Assembly (NCBI GenBank): GCA_036338025.1
Contig: JAYZDB010000079.1
Location: 1 to 9,551, forward strand
Source: JAYZDB01 sp036338025
Lineage (GTDB): Bacteria > Planctomycetota > UBA1135 > UBA2386
DNA: 9,551 bases
Direction: 5' to 3'
Part shown: positions 1-6,440 of the stretch, piece after piece
How the letters are laid out: every line of letters begins with the position of its first letter
Position numbering within the stretch: position 1 is the first letter of the stretch
Program-made: the position numbers and the translations under genes
Notes under the pieces: generated by a model
What the model saw: the letters and a program-made list of their open reading frames with translations, nothing else
What the model was told of the DNA's origin: nothing
The model's database searches: none

Positions 1-155
1 GTTGGCCTCGTCGGGGGTAGCGGCTGACGGACCTGCATTCTGGGTCCTTGCCGCCTCCGCACAAGTGCCTACTTCGACTCCTTGCCGCAGTACACGATCG
101 CGGCCCGACCACCGGCCGGACCGCAAGCGTGTATCCAGTAGTTGAGAAACTGTGA
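1..155. other. Left edge, no supported gene
   Basis: This stretch lies downstream of the exported-protein gene on the minus strand. I see no ORF with a credible start, no RNA gene and no hairpin followed by a T-run. Minus-strand frames are open for a few dozen codons, which is unremarkable in GC-rich DNA. A GGCC/GGCC inverted repeat around 101-118 is too weak to call a terminator. Confidence 0.5.
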
Positions 156-1169
156 CTACTTGATGCAGATGACGTGTACGCCATTGCTGGCCTTGGCAGC
201 TGCCAGATCGCAAGCCTGGATCTGGGCGTTGATATCTGCGACGGCCGGCACCCGGAACTGCCACCGCGACTCACCGCGACTGTCTGACTTGAAGGGAACG
301 ACCACCATCGGGCGCGTCAGCAGGGGGCAACGCACGCCAGGAATCTGGATCGAGACTCTCCGGTCACCCAGGATCAGGATGTTGCGGCCATCAGGCGTTC
401 CGCCGGTGTAGCTCATGCCGAAGAGGTAGTCCCCGGACACCGTCATCCCGACCTTGACCGCCAACTTCGGTCCACAACTTTCGCCATAGTTGATAGCAAC
501 CGCGACCGGGCTGGGGCTGAATCGGAAACTCATCCCGGACTTGTAGAGGAAGCCTCCCGGGTCACTCTGGGTCGCTTCCGCCTCGGACTGGAGCATGACT
601 TCGAGGACGCCGGAGGCCGGGAACTTGACGGGGAACGCCGTGGTGGCGTGCCCGATCAAGTCCGCCCGGAATTCCGCGCTGCGATCGTTCCCCACGTCCA
701 GAACGTAGCCACCGCGAATACCGCGAGAACTCCTGTTCAGGCCGCCAGTCGCCCATGCCTCGACCAATGCCGAGCTACCCGGCCGACCACGAAGGCTCAA
801 GAGAACCGCGTGCGGACCTTGCACGAAGTTGGAAGTCGGCGAAGCGGAGGTACCGACGACCGCTGCAGGTTCGTTGGCGCGCACTGCAACACCACCCTGC
901 TCACCAAGGCTGGCGGTAACAACGCCATCGTTGTGAATTTGCCAGTTGATCATGCTAGTCGAATGGGAGTTGCTCAGGACCGCAGCAACCGAACTGCCGC
1001 CGCCCGGTCTGACCAAGGTATTGGCGGCGATGGAGTTGAAATCAACACGAGAGCCCTGCTTGGCGTAGACGCCGACCGGGGTGAGGGTCTTGAGAGAGTG
1101 TGCTGTAGTCTGGGCTACCAGTGGTGCAGCAAGCAGCAGGGAACAAACGTACAAACTTGCGTTCTTCAT
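156..1169 (-). CDS. Exported protein of unknown function
   Basis: This 337-residue protein is not a family I can name. It begins with a clear Sec-type signal peptide (MKNASLYVCSLLLAAPLVAQ), with cleavage probably near residues 19-23. The rest lacks further membrane segments and is rich in Gly, Ser, Ala and Val, as in beta-rich secreted proteins. The last 90 or so residues (LILGDRRVSIQIPGVRCPLLTRP onward, ending QACDLAAAKASNGVHVICIK) resemble, from memory, the C-terminal region of many short secreted planctomycete proteins; that is a family impression, not a search result. Four cysteines lie outside the signal (in ESCGPK, VRCPLL, QACDLA and VICIK) and could form disulfides after export. The ATG at 1169 is the first start that gives the signal peptide; there is no Shine-Dalgarno before it, only a T-rich stretch. 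It stands alone on its strand, with 435 bases separating it from the tRNA gene. An antisense frame of about 200 codons overlaps it but has no recognisable content. Confidence 0.77.
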   Translation of the reverse strand: MKNASLYVCSLLLAAPLVAQTTAHSLKTLTPVGVYAKQGSRVDFNSIAANTLVRPGGGSSVAAVLSNSHSTSMINWQIHNDGVVTASLGEQGGVAVRANEPAAVVGTSASPTSNFVQGPHAVLLSLRGRPGSSALVEAWATGGLNRSSRGIRGGYVLDVGNDRSAEFRADLIGHATTAFPVKFPASGVLEVMLQSEAEATQSDPGGFLYKSGMSFRFSPSPVAVAINYGESCGPKLAVKVGMTVSGDYLFGMSYTGGTPDGRNILILGDRRVSIQIPGVRCPLLTRPMVVVPFKSDSRGESRWQFRVPAVADINAQIQACDLAAAKASNGVHVICIK

Positions 1170-1604
1170 GGGAAAAATTGGGCTAGAAGTGGGCTAGGAG
1201 CAGGTGACCGTCATTGGCATCAAGCACCGCGATCGCCGAAGTAATCTCGTCAAATCGGCCACGTCCCACACCGTGACCAAAAGCAAACCAAGCCGGAAAC
1301 AGCCCTGGTGGCCACGGAGTGCCATATGGAATCGCCTCGCCAACACCTCCGCACAAAAACGGGACATCTCTGCTGGAAGGGTTTGCACGCTCGAGCAAGA
1401 TAGCCGGCGAAAGTTCCTGCCGATCCTTCGAAGAGGGCCGGGCCAACCTTACTTACACAGCGGTCTACGTCACACGAAACCAAGGCTGCCGGATACCGGC
1501 GAACCCATCCACCGCCGTGACGTAAACCCGTTGGGATGGTCAGGAGAGCGCCGCTCGCCAGCAGCCGGGTTCGCGCTATCCACGACTTTGTCGAGGAGCT
1601 AGAC
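1170..1604. other. 435-base gap, no supported gene
   Basis: Both strands carry short overlapping frames, the longest being plus-strand 1204-1602 (132 codons from a GTG). It is rich in Arg, Ser and Pro with no domain, and its third codon positions look less GC-biased than those of the real genes nearby. Just before that GTG is AGGAG (1196-1200), but only three bases separate them, too close for a normal ribosome binding site. On the minus strand the region is the leader of the exported-protein gene and the tail of the tRNA transcript. Just past the tRNA end there is only a weak CGAC-AAA-GTCG hairpin without a T-run. A small RNA here cannot be excluded. Confidence 0.5.
1179..1197 (-). repeat. 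8-bp direct repeat upstream of exported-protein start
   Basis: Read on the minus strand, CTAGCCCA occurs twice, at 1190-1197 and 1179-1186, separated by three bases. The period is 11 bases, about one helical turn. The repeat lies 10-28 bases upstream of the ATG at 1169. Direct half-sites at this period are typical of some response-regulator operators, but this may equally be chance, and no bound protein can be inferred. Confidence 0.3.
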
Positions 1605-1679
1605 TGGAGCGGGTGAACAGATTTGAACTGTCGACCCTCACGTTGGCAACGTGATGCTCTACCACTGAGCTACACCCGC
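1605..1679 (-). tRNA. tRNA-Gly (anticodon GCC)
   Basis: The minus strand folds into a complete cloverleaf. The 7-bp acceptor stem is GCGGGTG/CACCCGC, the D-stem GCTC/GAGC with loop AGTGGTA, the anticodon stem TCACG/CGTGA with loop TTGCCAA, the variable loop GGGTC, and the T-arm GACAG/CTGTT with loop TTCAAAT. The anticodon GCC occupies 1645-1647 and reads GGC and GGT glycine codons. The discriminator base is U (1608), as usual for bacterial tRNA-Gly. The CCA end is encoded at 1605-1607, giving 72 nt plus CCA. It is transcribed away from the acyl-CoA ligase, whose start is 34 bases from the tRNA 5' end. Confidence 0.98.
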
Positions 1680-1694
1680 TCACGGGGAGCGAAC

Positions 1695-1723
1695 TAGTTA
1701 CGGAACCTCAAATTGGAAGTCAA
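1695..1723 (-). promoter_or_regulatory. Candidate tRNA-Gly promoter
   Basis: On the minus strand TTGACT (1723-1718) matches the sigma-70 -35 consensus at five of six positions. It is followed by a 17-base spacer and then TAACTA (1700-1695), a poor -10 match. Initiation about seven bases further on would start some eight bases before the mature tRNA 5' end at 1679, a sensible position. The -35 hexamer lies inside codons 2-4 of the divergent acyl-CoA ligase. The spacing and position support the call; the weak -10 keeps it tentative. Confidence 0.35.
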
Positions 1724-3569
1724 GAGAACAATTGACGATAAGTTCTCCGGCCTTGAGCAGGTACTGCAAGGTGTAGATCAGCCCCTGCCGGAGACCTTCG
1801 CAGACCTCCTCGAACAGGTCACGACTTTCTTCGGTGACAAGGTGTGCTTGCGCCGCAGGCATGGCAACGGAGGGGGCCCGGTTAGCTATTTGGAACTGCG
1901 GGACGATGTGCGTGCAATGGCCCGAGGACTGCTCGCTCATGGCATCACTCGCGGCGACCGTGTGGGCATTCTCGCCGAGAACTCCTACGCCTGGTTCCTG
2001 ACCGATCTCGCAATCACCTACATCGGCGCTGCCGACGTACCACGTGGTGCGGACACCAGCCCTAACGAACTCCGACACATCCTCGCCCATTCAGGCTGCA
2101 AGATGGCGTTCGCCGAGAACGACAGCGTCGCGCAGGACATCTTGGACATCACAGACCAACTCCCCGAGCTGCAAGATGTCTGCGTGATGGACGAGCAGAC
2201 CAGCGTTGAGGGTGTCTTGACTTTCGCTGATCTGCGCGCCGAAGGCGAAGCCTCCGGTATCAACCTGGACGCCGCCGCCGCTGAGGTCGGTAGCGAAGAC
2301 ATCCTGACCATCGTCTACACCAGCGGTACCACCGCCGATCCCAAGGGTGTGGTCCTCACCCACCAGAACATCCTCAGCAACGTCTACGCCATCAATCAGA
2401 TATTGCATGCCGGCCAGCAGGACGTGTTCCTGTCGGCGCTACCGGCATGGCACGTCTACGAGCGGATCATCGACTACCTCGTGCTGGCCTGTGGCGCCGA
2501 ACTCGTCTACACGACCCGTCGTAAAATCAAGGAAGACCTGCGCAAGGTGCGTCCAACCGTGTTCGCCGCCGTTCCACGAATCTGGGAGTCCATCCACGAC
2601 GGCATCGTCGGACATTGCAACAAGCTACAAGGACTCAAGAAGCGCCTGATGTACTCGGTACTCGAATCAAGTCGGGCGATGGCCCGCCGCGACGCCGGTC
2701 TGGTGACCCGACTCAAGCACAAGATCTACAGCAAGACCCTGCTGCCCAAGATCCTGGCAGCCACCGGTGGTCGAATCCGATACGCAGTGTCCGGCGGCGG
2801 CGCCCTACCCGACCATGTCGATGAGCTGCTGCTGGGGCTGGGCTTGCCGATCCTGAACGGCTACGGACTCACCGAAACCAGTCCCGTGGTCTGCCTTCGC
2901 CCACCAAACGACCGACGCGTCAGCAGCATCGGACCGGTGATCCCGAACACCGAGGTCGAAATCCGCGACGCCGACGGCAAGGTGCTGCCAGCGAACGAGA
3001 TTGGCTTGCTGTGGGTCAGGGGACCGCAAGTCATGCGGGGCTACTACAACAACCCCGAGACCACCGCCAAGGTCTTGACTGCGGGTGGCTGGTTCAACAG
3101 CGGCGACCTGGCCCGGCGCGACGACGACGGCCACTACTACATCACCGGTCGCGCCAAAGACACCATCGTGTTGGCGGGCGGCGAGAACGTCGAACCCGAA
3201 CCTGTCGAGACCGGCATCAAGGCCTCCACCGTGGTGGACCAGGCGGTGATCCTGGGACAGGACGAGAAGAACCTCGGCGCCATCCTCATTCCGATGCCGG
3301 AGAGCCTTGAGCAGGAGGTCCCACGGAATGAGTGGGGCGAGCAGAACGGTGAACTCACCGGCGAGCCAGTCATCGCGTTGATGCGCAAGGAACTCGACCG
3401 CACCTTGACCCGTCAGGCCGGCTTCCGGCCGTGTGAACGAGTCGCCCGCTTTCGGGTACGGCTGGAACCAATGACCATCGAGAATGGTCTTCTCACGCCG
3501 ACCATGAAGGTCAAGCGCCACGAGGTACGAGAACAGATGGCAGGTCTGATCGACGGGTTGTTCGACTAA
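1713..3569 (+). CDS. Long-chain acyl-CoA ligase (AMP-binding, FAA1/FadD15-like)
   Basis: The product (618 residues) activates a carboxylic acid, most likely a long-chain fatty acid, to its acyl-CoA through an acyl-adenylate, using ATP and CoA. Family motifs are all in order: the P-loop YTSGTTADPKGVVLTH from Y202, the AWHVYERI-type segment, AAVPRIWE, the adenine/acyl motif NGYGLTETSP from N382, D465 in NSGDL and R480 in TGRAKD (ribose contacts and hinge), and the likely catalytic lysine K599 in LTPTMKVKR. The length and the HVYERI/PRIWE signature fit the COG1022-type long-chain group better than short-chain acetyl-CoA synthetases; exact chain length cannot be read from sequence. No membrane segment or signal is seen. 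The TTG at 1713 is the only usable start: an in-frame TAG lies at 1695-1697, and the next ATG falls inside the conserved N-terminal region. No Shine-Dalgarno is close to it. The gene is monocistronic here, diverging from tRNA-Gly and converging on iorB. Confidence 0.95.
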   Translation: MEVKRTIDDKFSGLEQVLQGVDQPLPETFADLLEQVTTFFGDKVCLRRRHGNGGGPVSYLELRDDVRAMARGLLAHGITRGDRVGILAENSYAWFLTDLAITYIGAADVPRGADTSPNELRHILAHSGCKMAFAENDSVAQDILDITDQLPELQDVCVMDEQTSVEGVLTFADLRAEGEASGINLDAAAAEVGSEDILTIVYTSGTTADPKGVVLTHQNILSNVYAINQILHAGQQDVFLSALPAWHVYERIIDYLVLACGAELVYTTRRKIKEDLRKVRPTVFAAVPRIWESIHDGIVGHCNKLQGLKKRLMYSVLESSRAMARRDAGLVTRLKHKIYSKTLLPKILAATGGRIRYAVSGGGALPDHVDELLLGLGLPILNGYGLTETSPVVCLRPPNDRRVSSIGPVIPNTEVEIRDADGKVLPANEIGLLWVRGPQVMRGYYNNPETTAKVLTAGGWFNSGDLARRDDDGHYYITGRAKDTIVLAGGENVEPEPVETGIKASTVVDQAVILGQDEKNLGAILIPMPESLEQEVPRNEWGEQNGELTGEPVIALMRKELDRTLTRQAGFRPCERVARFRVRLEPMTIENGLLTPTMKVKRHEVREQMAGLIDGLFD

Positions 3570-3576
3570 GCCCTCG

Positions 3577-3598
3577 ACTGCCCGGCAGTGCGCATGCG
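3577..3598. terminator. Palindromes between convergent genes
   Basis: The 38-base spacer between the two convergent stop codons holds two adjacent inverted repeats: ACTGCC-C-GGCAGT (3577-3589; in practice a 5-bp stem with a CCG loop) and CGCATGCG (3591-3598). Their position suits a bidirectional transcription end. Neither side has a T-run, so a classic intrinsic terminator is not shown. Confidence 0.28.
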
Positions 3599-3607
3599 GC
3601 AACCAGA

Positions 3608-5878
3608 CTAGGACCAGGACAGGTCGTGCTCGCTCAACGGCAGGCTACGCACCCGCTTGCCGCAAGCCCGGAAGATCGCCGCGCAGATCGCTGGCGCCAC
3701 CGGTGGCACCCCCGGCTCGCCAACCCCACCGGGAGTCGCCTCGCTCTTCACCAGGTGAACCTGGATATCCTTGGGTGAGTCGGGCATTCGAACCACCGGG
3801 TAGTCATCGAAGTTGCCCTGCACGATCCGGCCGTCCTTGGCAGTGATCTTGCCGTATCGCGACAGACTCACTCCAAACACCACCGAACCCTCCATCTGCG
3901 CGCGCACGCGATCGGGGTCGATCACCAGACCGCAGTCGATCGCGATGTCGACCCGGTGAATCGTCAGGTCCCCGGACTTGCTGACCTCGACATCCGCAAC
4001 CACCGCCACATAGCTGACGAAACTCCGATGCACCGCCAGACCGAGCCCGCGCCCCTTCGGCATGGACTTGCCCCAGCCAGCTTGCGCCGCACAGAGCTTC
4101 AACACCTCGGCGAGCCGCCCGGTATCGATCGGATGCCGGGCGAGGGGATCACCGTAGTTCGGGTACTTCACACCTGGCAGCGCGACCTTGCGCGATTTGC
4201 CGATCAGGTCGAGGGTGTATTCGAGCGGGTCGCGCTCGACAGCATCTGCCAGTTCGTCGGTGAACGAACAGGACGCAAACGCGTGATACACGTTGGCCAC
4301 CGACCGGAGCCAACCGATACGGACGTGGTTCCTGGCATCGCAGGCTTCAAACCTCATGTTTGGAATCGCGTAGGGAAGATCCACGAAACCCATCCCCAGT
4401 TCCGCATCACCCGGTCCCTTCACACCATTGCGGAAGGTTGACGTCAGCGAAGGGAAAGCAGCACGCGCCAACCAGGCGACTGGTCGACCGCTGCCATCCA
4501 CCGCAGCCTTGCAGGACACCGCCGCCACCGAGTGGTAGTAATCGTGCCGGAGATCATCTTCGCGGGTCCAGGTGACCTTGACCGGAGCCCCGACCCGCTT
4601 GCTGAGCAAGGCGGCCTCTACCACGTAGTCCGGCTTGGACTTGCGGCCAAACCCACCTCCGAGCAAGGTGACGTGGACCGTGACCTTGGCGGGTGTGAGT
4701 CGCAGCGCCTGGGCGATAGCAGTCTGCGAGGCCTGCGGGTTCTGGGTCGGCGCCCAGGCCTCCACGCGACCGTTCGAGAAGTGCGCAACCGCGCAGGGCG
4801 GCTCCATCGGGGCATGCGCCAGGTGCGGCAGGTTGTAGCTCGCCTCGATCACCTGTTTCGACGCGCCAAACACCTCGTCGACGTCGCCGGTGTTGCGTAC
4901 CACACGGCCAGGCTTCGACACCGAGAGCTGCAACTTCTTGCTATACGCATCCGACTCGTAGTCCTGATTGTCCGTACTGTCGGCCCACTTGATCTGCAGA
5001 GCGTCCCGGCCGCGCAGGGCAGCCCAGGTGTTGTCGGCAATCACCGCCACGCCGCCGAGGGCCAGGTATCCAAACGGCGCCTCACCCTCCTCCAATTCAA
5101 CAACGTCGATCACGCCACGTACCGCCTTGGCCTGGCGTGCGTCCACAGATTCGACGCCTCCGCCGAGAACCGGGCTGCGCGCGATGACCGCGAACTTGCA
5201 CCCCTCGGGCGTGATATCGAGCCCGAACTTGCCCGCACCGGTCGTCAAGTCGTGCAGGTCAACGATCGGGTTGTCCTTGCCGACATAGCGCCACTGGACC
5301 GGAGACTTGAAGGTCAGCTCGGCAGTCTTCGGCACCGCCATGCCCGCGGCGGTCTCGACCAGCGCGCCAAAATCGAGCTTACGACCCGACGGCGAATGGA
5401 CGATCGCATGGCCCTGGGCACGGCACTCGTTAGCTGGCACCTTCCATGTCTTGGCGGCCGCGTTCTCGAGCATCGCCCGAGCTGTGGCACCAGCCTCGCG
5501 CATCGGTTGGTAGAGCTGGCGGATGCTCTTCGAACCATCGGTGTTCTGCGAGCCGAGCCGGCGGTCTCCGATCGCCTGTTCGATCTCGATCCGATCTCGA
5601 TGCGCGTCCAATTCGTCGGCAGCGACCAGCGGCAAGACGGTACGGATGCCGGTCCCCATCTCGGACCGGCTAGCCAGGATCGTCACGGTGCCGCTGCGTT
5701 CGATGGACAAGAACAAGCCGACCTTGAGGTCGGCGAGGGAACCCGCGTCCGCTCCCGCAGCTTCCTCGAAACCAGCTTCGAACACGCTGGAACCGAGTTG
5801 GACACCTAGCAACAGACCACTTCCCGACACCAGACCCTTCAAGACCGACCGACGGCTCAGGTTATGGACAGTAGTCAT
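3608..5878 (-). CDS. iorB: Molybdopterin-binding subunit, isoquinoline 1-oxidoreductase beta type
   Basis: This 756-residue protein is the large catalytic subunit of a xanthine-oxidase-family molybdenum hydroxylase, which adds a water-derived oxygen to an N-heterocycle or aldehyde; the true substrate cannot be told from sequence. Family signs include the cofactor-binding loop GGGFGRK (G407-R412), the segment APMEPPCAVAHF, and the C-terminal GGVGEPG with the likely catalytic glutamate E721. The N-terminus SRRSVLKGL (R9, R10) followed by a Gly/Leu-rich stretch is a Tat-type signal, so the folded complex is probably exported to the periplasm. The frame is open for 63 more codons upstream to 6067, but those lie within iorA. 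I chose the ATG at 5878 because it gives the Tat signal, overlaps the iorA stop as ATGA, and follows a G-rich run (GGGGGGGGACAA). Translation is probably coupled to iorA. The length is normal for the family. No XdhC-type maturation factor or cytochrome gene is present nearby. Confidence 0.93.
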   Translation of the reverse strand: MTTVHNLSRRSVLKGLVSGSGLLLGVQLGSSVFEAGFEEAAGADAGSLADLKVGLFLSIERSGTVTILASRSEMGTGIRTVLPLVAADELDAHRDRIEIEQAIGDRRLGSQNTDGSKSIRQLYQPMREAGATARAMLENAAAKTWKVPANECRAQGHAIVHSPSGRKLDFGALVETAAGMAVPKTAELTFKSPVQWRYVGKDNPIVDLHDLTTGAGKFGLDITPEGCKFAVIARSPVLGGGVESVDARQAKAVRGVIDVVELEEGEAPFGYLALGGVAVIADNTWAALRGRDALQIKWADSTDNQDYESDAYSKKLQLSVSKPGRVVRNTGDVDEVFGASKQVIEASYNLPHLAHAPMEPPCAVAHFSNGRVEAWAPTQNPQASQTAIAQALRLTPAKVTVHVTLLGGGFGRKSKPDYVVEAALLSKRVGAPVKVTWTREDDLRHDYYHSVAAVSCKAAVDGSGRPVAWLARAAFPSLTSTFRNGVKGPGDAELGMGFVDLPYAIPNMRFEACDARNHVRIGWLRSVANVYHAFASCSFTDELADAVERDPLEYTLDLIGKSRKVALPGVKYPNYGDPLARHPIDTGRLAEVLKLCAAQAGWGKSMPKGRGLGLAVHRSFVSYVAVVADVEVSKSGDLTIHRVDIAIDCGLVIDPDRVRAQMEGSVVFGVSLSRYGKITAKDGRIVQGNFDDYPVVRMPDSPKDIQVHLVKSEATPGGVGEPGVPPVAPAICAAIFRACGKRVRSLPLSEHDLSWS

Positions 5879-6354
5879 TTGTCCCCCCCCTTCTTGGCCT
5901 TGAGATGACGTGCAGCCGTGTGAATCGCTGCCCGGATCCTGGGGTAGGTTCCACAGCGGCAAATGTTGCCACTCATCGCGATGTCGATCTCGGTATCGGA
6001 GGGCTTTGGATTTGTCGCCAGCAACGCCACGGCGGACATGATCTGCCCGGATTGACAGTAACCGCACTGTGGCACGCCATGCTCACGCCATGCTCGTTGC
6101 ACCACGTGGTCACCGGTCTCGGATAGCCCTTCGATGGTGGTGACCTTCTTGCCCTGCAACAATTTGACCGGCAGCAGGCAGCTACGCATGCTCACATCAT
6201 CGACGTGCACCGTGCATGCACCGCACAGCGTCTTGCCACACCCGAACCGGGTACCGGTCAACTGCAGATGGTCACGCAATACCCATAGCAGGGGCGTGTC
6301 GGGATCGACGCCGGACAAATCGACGTCCTTACCGTTGATTTGAAATCGGAGCAT
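5875..6354 (-). CDS. iorA: [2Fe-2S] subunit, isoquinoline 1-oxidoreductase alpha type
   Basis: This 159-residue protein is the small iron-sulfur subunit that carries electrons away from the molybdenum centre of IorB. The plant-ferredoxin-like domain comes first, with cluster ligands C39, C44, C47 and C59 (GCGKTLCGAC ... SC). The helical [2Fe-2S] domain follows, with C97 and C100 (QCGYC) and C132 and C134 (ICRCGTY). All eight ligands are intact and the length is usual. It has no signal of its own, so if the enzyme is exported it would leave as a partner of the Tat-bearing IorB. The start ATG at 6354 gives the normal N-terminus (MLRFQINGKDVDL); no Shine-Dalgarno precedes it. Upstream, TTGGAG (6415-6420), 17 bases and TGTCAT (6392-6397) on the minus strand form a possible promoter in the gap after der. 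The 3' end encodes KKGGDK across an eight-G run and overlaps the iorB start by four bases. Confidence 0.94.
   Translation of the reverse strand: MLRFQINGKDVDLSGVDPDTPLLWVLRDHLQLTGTRFGCGKTLCGACTVHVDDVSMRSCLLPVKLLQGKKVTTIEGLSETGDHVVQRAWREHGVPQCGYCQSGQIMSAVALLATNPKPSDTEIDIAMSGNICRCGTYPRIRAAIHTAARHLKAKKGGDK
5883..5890 (-). other. G8 tract at the iorA/iorB junction
   Basis: Eight consecutive G residues on the coding strand span the last codons of iorA. In the iorA frame they read AAG GGG GGG GAC, so 5890-5884 is an in-phase G GGG GGG heptamer. The tract lies five bases before the iorB ATG, where it may also act as a G-rich ribosome binding site. A -1 slip would enter the iorB frame with no stop in between. 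Confidence 0.6.
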
Positions 6355-6372
6355 GCGGCGATGCTAAGCGCT

Positions 6373-6390
6373 GGCGCAGAGGAATGCGCC
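6373..6390 (-). repeat. Inverted repeat in the der-iorA gap
   Basis: GGCGCA (6373-6378) and TGCGCC (6385-6390) form a perfect 6-bp stem with a 6-base loop, 19 bases upstream of the iorA ATG. It follows the candidate iorA promoter, so it would sit at the start of the leader if that promoter is real. Alternatively it belongs to the 3' end of the der transcript. No T-run follows it. A second small GCGG/CCGC inverted repeat directly follows the der stop (about 6425-6439). Confidence 0.3.
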
Positions 6391-6440
6391 GATGACACTG
6401 AGAATCCGGACCAGCTCCAACCGAGCGGTGGCCAGCCGCC

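Noticed and set aside
63..155. In-frame continuation of the exported protein past its TAG, ending YCGKESK
   Set aside because: About 31 codons remain open after the stop, but there is no readthrough context, and the protein already has a natural C-terminus.
648..1244. 198-codon plus-strand frame over the exported-protein gene
   Set aside because: It has no signal or domain, while the minus-strand frame has a good signal peptide and a coherent composition.
1204..1602. 132-codon plus-strand frame with AGGAG before a GTG
   Set aside because: The spacing is only three bases, the protein is Arg/Ser/Pro-rich without a domain, and the codon third positions do not look coding. It is kept only as a remote option for the gap.
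1605..1679. tRNA-Gly as an integration site of a mobile element
   Set aside because: I found no repeat of the tRNA 3' end, no integrase and no mobile genes in the window.
2805..3602. 265-codon open frame antisense to the acyl-CoA ligase
   Set aside because: It mirrors the conserved C-terminal half of the ligase and has no recognisable content of its own.
4532..5809. 425-codon open frame antisense to iorB
   Set aside because: It is rich in Arg, Asp, Leu and His with no domain, and the opposite strand encodes a clear IorB. Long antisense frames are common in GC-rich genes with biased third positions.
5879..6067. 63-codon N-terminal extension of IorB
   Set aside because: It lies fully within iorA in another frame and would bury the Tat signal; the ATG at 5878 with ATGA overlap is far more natural.
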